Assembly (NCBI GenBank): GCA_947595555.1
Contig: CANQES010000066.1
Coordinates: 1 to 7,366 of the forward strand
Source of the DNA: an uncultured Clostridia bacterium
Lineage (GTDB): Bacteria; Bacillota; Clostridia; TANB77; CAG-508
Reading direction: 5' to 3'
DNA: 7,366 nucleotides
The translations under genes were made by a program, and so were the position numbers. Position 1 is the first letter of the stretch. Each line of letters starts with the position of its first letter. This document shows, in pieces, positions 6,573 to 7,366 of the stretch. A model generated the notes under the pieces. That model worked only from the letters and a program-made list of their open reading frames with translations. It ran no database searches and was not told the origin of the DNA.

Positions 6573-6588
6573 CTAACTTTAAAGTTAG
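6573..6588. repeat. Perfect 16-bp palindrome in the leader of the 122-aa membrane protein
   Basis: CTAACTTTAAAGTTAG is self-complementary over all 16 bases. It lies 43 nt before the start codon and about 40 nt after the predicted transcription start. As RNA it gives a 6-bp stem with a UUAA loop and no U-run, so it is not a convincing terminator. A repressor operator placed downstream of the promoter is a reasonable reading. The rest of 6524-6631 shows nothing else I can support. Confidence 0.45.
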
Positions 6589-6631
6589 TTCAACAAATAG
6601 AGTAGACATTAATTAATAGGAGGCAACGGTA

Positions 6632-7000
6632 ATGAAAGAGTATGTAGAACTTATAGGATTAATGGCAGTATTAATCTGCATAGAAAAAATTTTAGAAGAA
6701 ACGCAAAAAATGTATAAATATAATTTAAAGCGGAGGAAACTTATTGACTATTTAATAGATATAATAGGAGGTTGGAAATATTTACTGATTGTAGTATTTA
6801 CATTGTGCAATGTATTAATTATCATCACAGAAAATGAGGAAAAATTTAAAATTGTAGCAGTTTTATTTTTAATTACTGTAATAGGATGGCTATATAAAAA
6901 CAATGTAAAAAGCATAAAAAAACAATATATAGCTTTTCTCATTGAAATCGTTGCTGGCATGTCATGGGTAGCCATGTTGATAAATTCAATATATTCTTAA
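6632..7000 (+). CDS. Small multi-helix membrane protein of unknown function
   Basis: I do not recognise this 122-residue protein. It has four hydrophobic segments at about 4-19, 48-66, 72-88 and 99-117. They are separated by a strongly basic loop (YKYNLKRRK, about 28-36), a short acidic turn (ENEEKFK, 67-73) and a basic loop (KNNVKSIKKQ, 89-98). The basic loops suggest they face the cytoplasm. The first segment contains Glu and Cys (LICIEKILEE) and may be an amphipathic helix rather than membrane-spanning. AGGAGG at 6618-6623, 8 nt before the ATG, sets the start. Base composition matches the neighbours. It has its own promoter and a palindromic leader, so it need not belong functionally to the murF-ddl operon. 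A small holin-like or membrane-regulatory protein is possible, but nothing in the sequence singles out a role. Confidence 0.72.
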   Translation: MKEYVELIGLMAVLICIEKILEETQKMYKYNLKRRKLIDYLIDIIGGWKYLLIVVFTLCNVLIIITENEEKFKIVAVLFLITVIGWLYKNNVKSIKKQYIAFLIEIVAGMSWVAMLINSIYS

Positions 7001-7008
7001 AATTACCA

Positions 7009-7036
7009 AAAGACGTCTTACTATAAAGACGTCTTT
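7009..7036. terminator. Hairpin between convergent genes, likely bidirectional terminator
   Basis: AAAGACGTCTT (7009-7019) pairs with AAGACGTCTTT (7026-7036) in a perfect 11-bp stem with a 6-nt loop. It follows the plus-strand gene by 8 nt and the minus-strand FGE-fold gene by 46 nt. The T-runs are short (TTT on plus, TTTT on minus), so termination may be partial. Each arm contains AGACGTCT, itself a palindrome, so the arms are also direct repeats of each other. Confidence 0.65.
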
Positions 7037-7082
7037 AAAACTTCAAAAGGAACTTTTACACAACAATCACCAGTAAGCAGCA

Positions 7083-7366
7083 CTATTTCACATAAAGCAC
7101 AACACGGAAACCGACGCTAACGTCGTAGAAAGTCTCACAAGCATGGTCACCACGACGGTTGCATACTGAGTGGTCAGCACCCGCGCCAGAGAAGCCACCA
7201 CCACGAATGACAGCGTATTCTGTTGTTCCATCTTGATTTTCTGCCGTATGGTGTTGTCTTACTTCTGTTGTCCATTCCCACATATTTCCTGCTAAATCAT
7301 ATATATTTTTTGTTTTTGTGGATTCTACTGCTCCTGTTCCTATTTCTAGTCTTTCTCTATAAGTAT
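7083..7366 (-). CDS. FGE/SUMF1-fold protein, C-terminal 93 residues; candidate DGR variable protein (5' part outside window)
   Basis: The minus-strand frame is open to the right edge and ends at TAG (7083-7085). The visible 93 residues contain IYDLAGNMWEWTTE (complement of about 7263-7304), the hallmark of the FGE-sulfatase (SUMF1) C-type-lectin-like fold, then EYAVIRGG, SVCNRR and a closing VGFRVVLYVK. An internal Met in LAGNMWEW could be mistaken for a start, but the DLAGN before it is part of the motif, so the gene continues upstream. True FGE enzymes oxidise a sulfatase Cys using a Cys pair in this C-terminal region; I cannot align such a pair here, so catalysis is doubtful. The last 40 codons have a composition unlike the rest of the gene and of the window, as expected for the variable region of a diversity-generating retroelement target. 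Such proteins usually act as surface or phage-related binding proteins; location cannot be judged from this fragment. Confidence 0.9.
   Translation of the reverse strand, partial: TYRERLEIGTGAVESTKTKNIYDLAGNMWEWTTEVRQHHTAENQDGTTEYAVIRGGGFSGAGADHSVCNRRGDHACETFYDVSVGFRVVLYVK
7086..7220 (-). other. Candidate DGR variable region with invariant 3' tail
   Basis: From the codons for EYAVIRGG to the end of the gene the composition changes sharply. Positions 7083-7200 contain 62 G or C of 118 by my count, in a window that is otherwise roughly 30% G+C. The coding strand from RGG-GG to the stop has about 15% A, while neighbouring genes are over 40% A by eye. Arg is CGT four times out of four and Gly is GGT or GGC throughout, against AGA and GGA just upstream in the same gene. 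The likely variable part is about 7113-7199, between RGG and GFR; GFRVVLYVK and the stop would be the invariant end copied from the template. The template repeat is not in the window. Confidence 0.65.
7112..7125. repeat. Short hairpin inside the 3' end of the candidate variable region
   Basis: On the coding (minus) strand CGACG-TTAG-CGTCG forms a 5-bp all-but-one G/C stem with a 4-nt loop, overlapping the codons for YDVSVG just before GFR. DGRs often have a short-stem tetraloop hairpin close to the 3' end of the variable region that aids retrohoming. This one is short and lies within the coding end, so its role is uncertain. Confidence 0.4.

Noticed and set aside
7083..7283. A 66-residue gene starting at the Met of NMWEW.
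   Set aside because: The codons before it encode the conserved DLAGN of the FGE motif, so this Met is internal and the gene runs past the right edge.
7083..7366. The G+C-rich 3' end as evidence of horizontal transfer of the entire gene.
   Set aside because: The visible 5' part of the same gene (7221-7366) has host-like AGA/GGA codon use. The shift is confined to the 3' segment, which fits local copying better.
1..7366. tRNA, rRNA, CRISPR arrays, insertion sequences or riboswitches.
   Set aside because: I see no regularly spaced repeats, transposase frames, cloverleaf-like sequences or known aptamer cores.

Overview
The window looks like chromosome from a low-G+C, endospore-forming member of the Bacillota, most likely a clostridium. 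The coding strands are A-rich, Arg is mostly AGA and Gly mostly GGA, ribosome binding sites are strong (AGGAGG or GAGGTGA), and promoters are close to the sigma-A consensus. Three sporulation or germination genes (sleB, ypeB and an SspF-like SASP) sit beside cell-wall genes. The species cannot be named from the sequence.

Layout, left to right. (1) 3-1498, plus: the 3' end of sleB followed by full-length ypeB, the classical spore-cortex germination pair. (2) 1564-2076, plus: an unrecognised two-helix membrane protein with its own near-perfect promoter, whose -35 lies inside the end of ypeB. (3) 2113-3648, minus: a membrane-anchored YoaR/VanW-family protein that ends at a strong hairpin. (4) 3826-4005, plus: a 59-residue SspF-like small acid-soluble spore protein, with a perfect 10-bp inverted repeat upstream and a long-stem terminator behind it. 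(5) 4122-6523, plus: a murF-ddl operon with a 13-nt overlap and its own promoter. Ddl makes D-Ala-D-Ala and MurF adds it to the UDP-MurNAc-tripeptide. (6) 6632-7000, plus: a second unrecognised small membrane protein, with a promoter over the end of ddl and a 16-bp palindrome in its leader. (7) 7083 to the right edge, minus: the C-terminal 93 residues of an FGE/SUMF1-fold protein.

The most interesting item is the right edge. The last roughly 40 codons of the FGE-fold gene differ abruptly from everything else in the window. They are about half G+C and poor in A on the coding strand. They use CGT for Arg and GGT/GGC for Gly, while the upstream part of the same gene uses AGA and GGA. They encode an RGG-(variable stretch)-SVxNR-(variable stretch)-GFRVxLY tail. 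This is the form expected of the variable region of a diversity-generating retroelement (DGR) target protein. The template repeat and reverse transcriptase are not in the window, so this remains an inference, but a directly testable one.

The other genes form two themes: spore resistance and germination (SASP, SleB/YpeB) and peptidoglycan assembly (MurF, Ddl, possibly the VanW protein). The two unknown membrane proteins each have a separate promoter and cannot be assigned to either theme.
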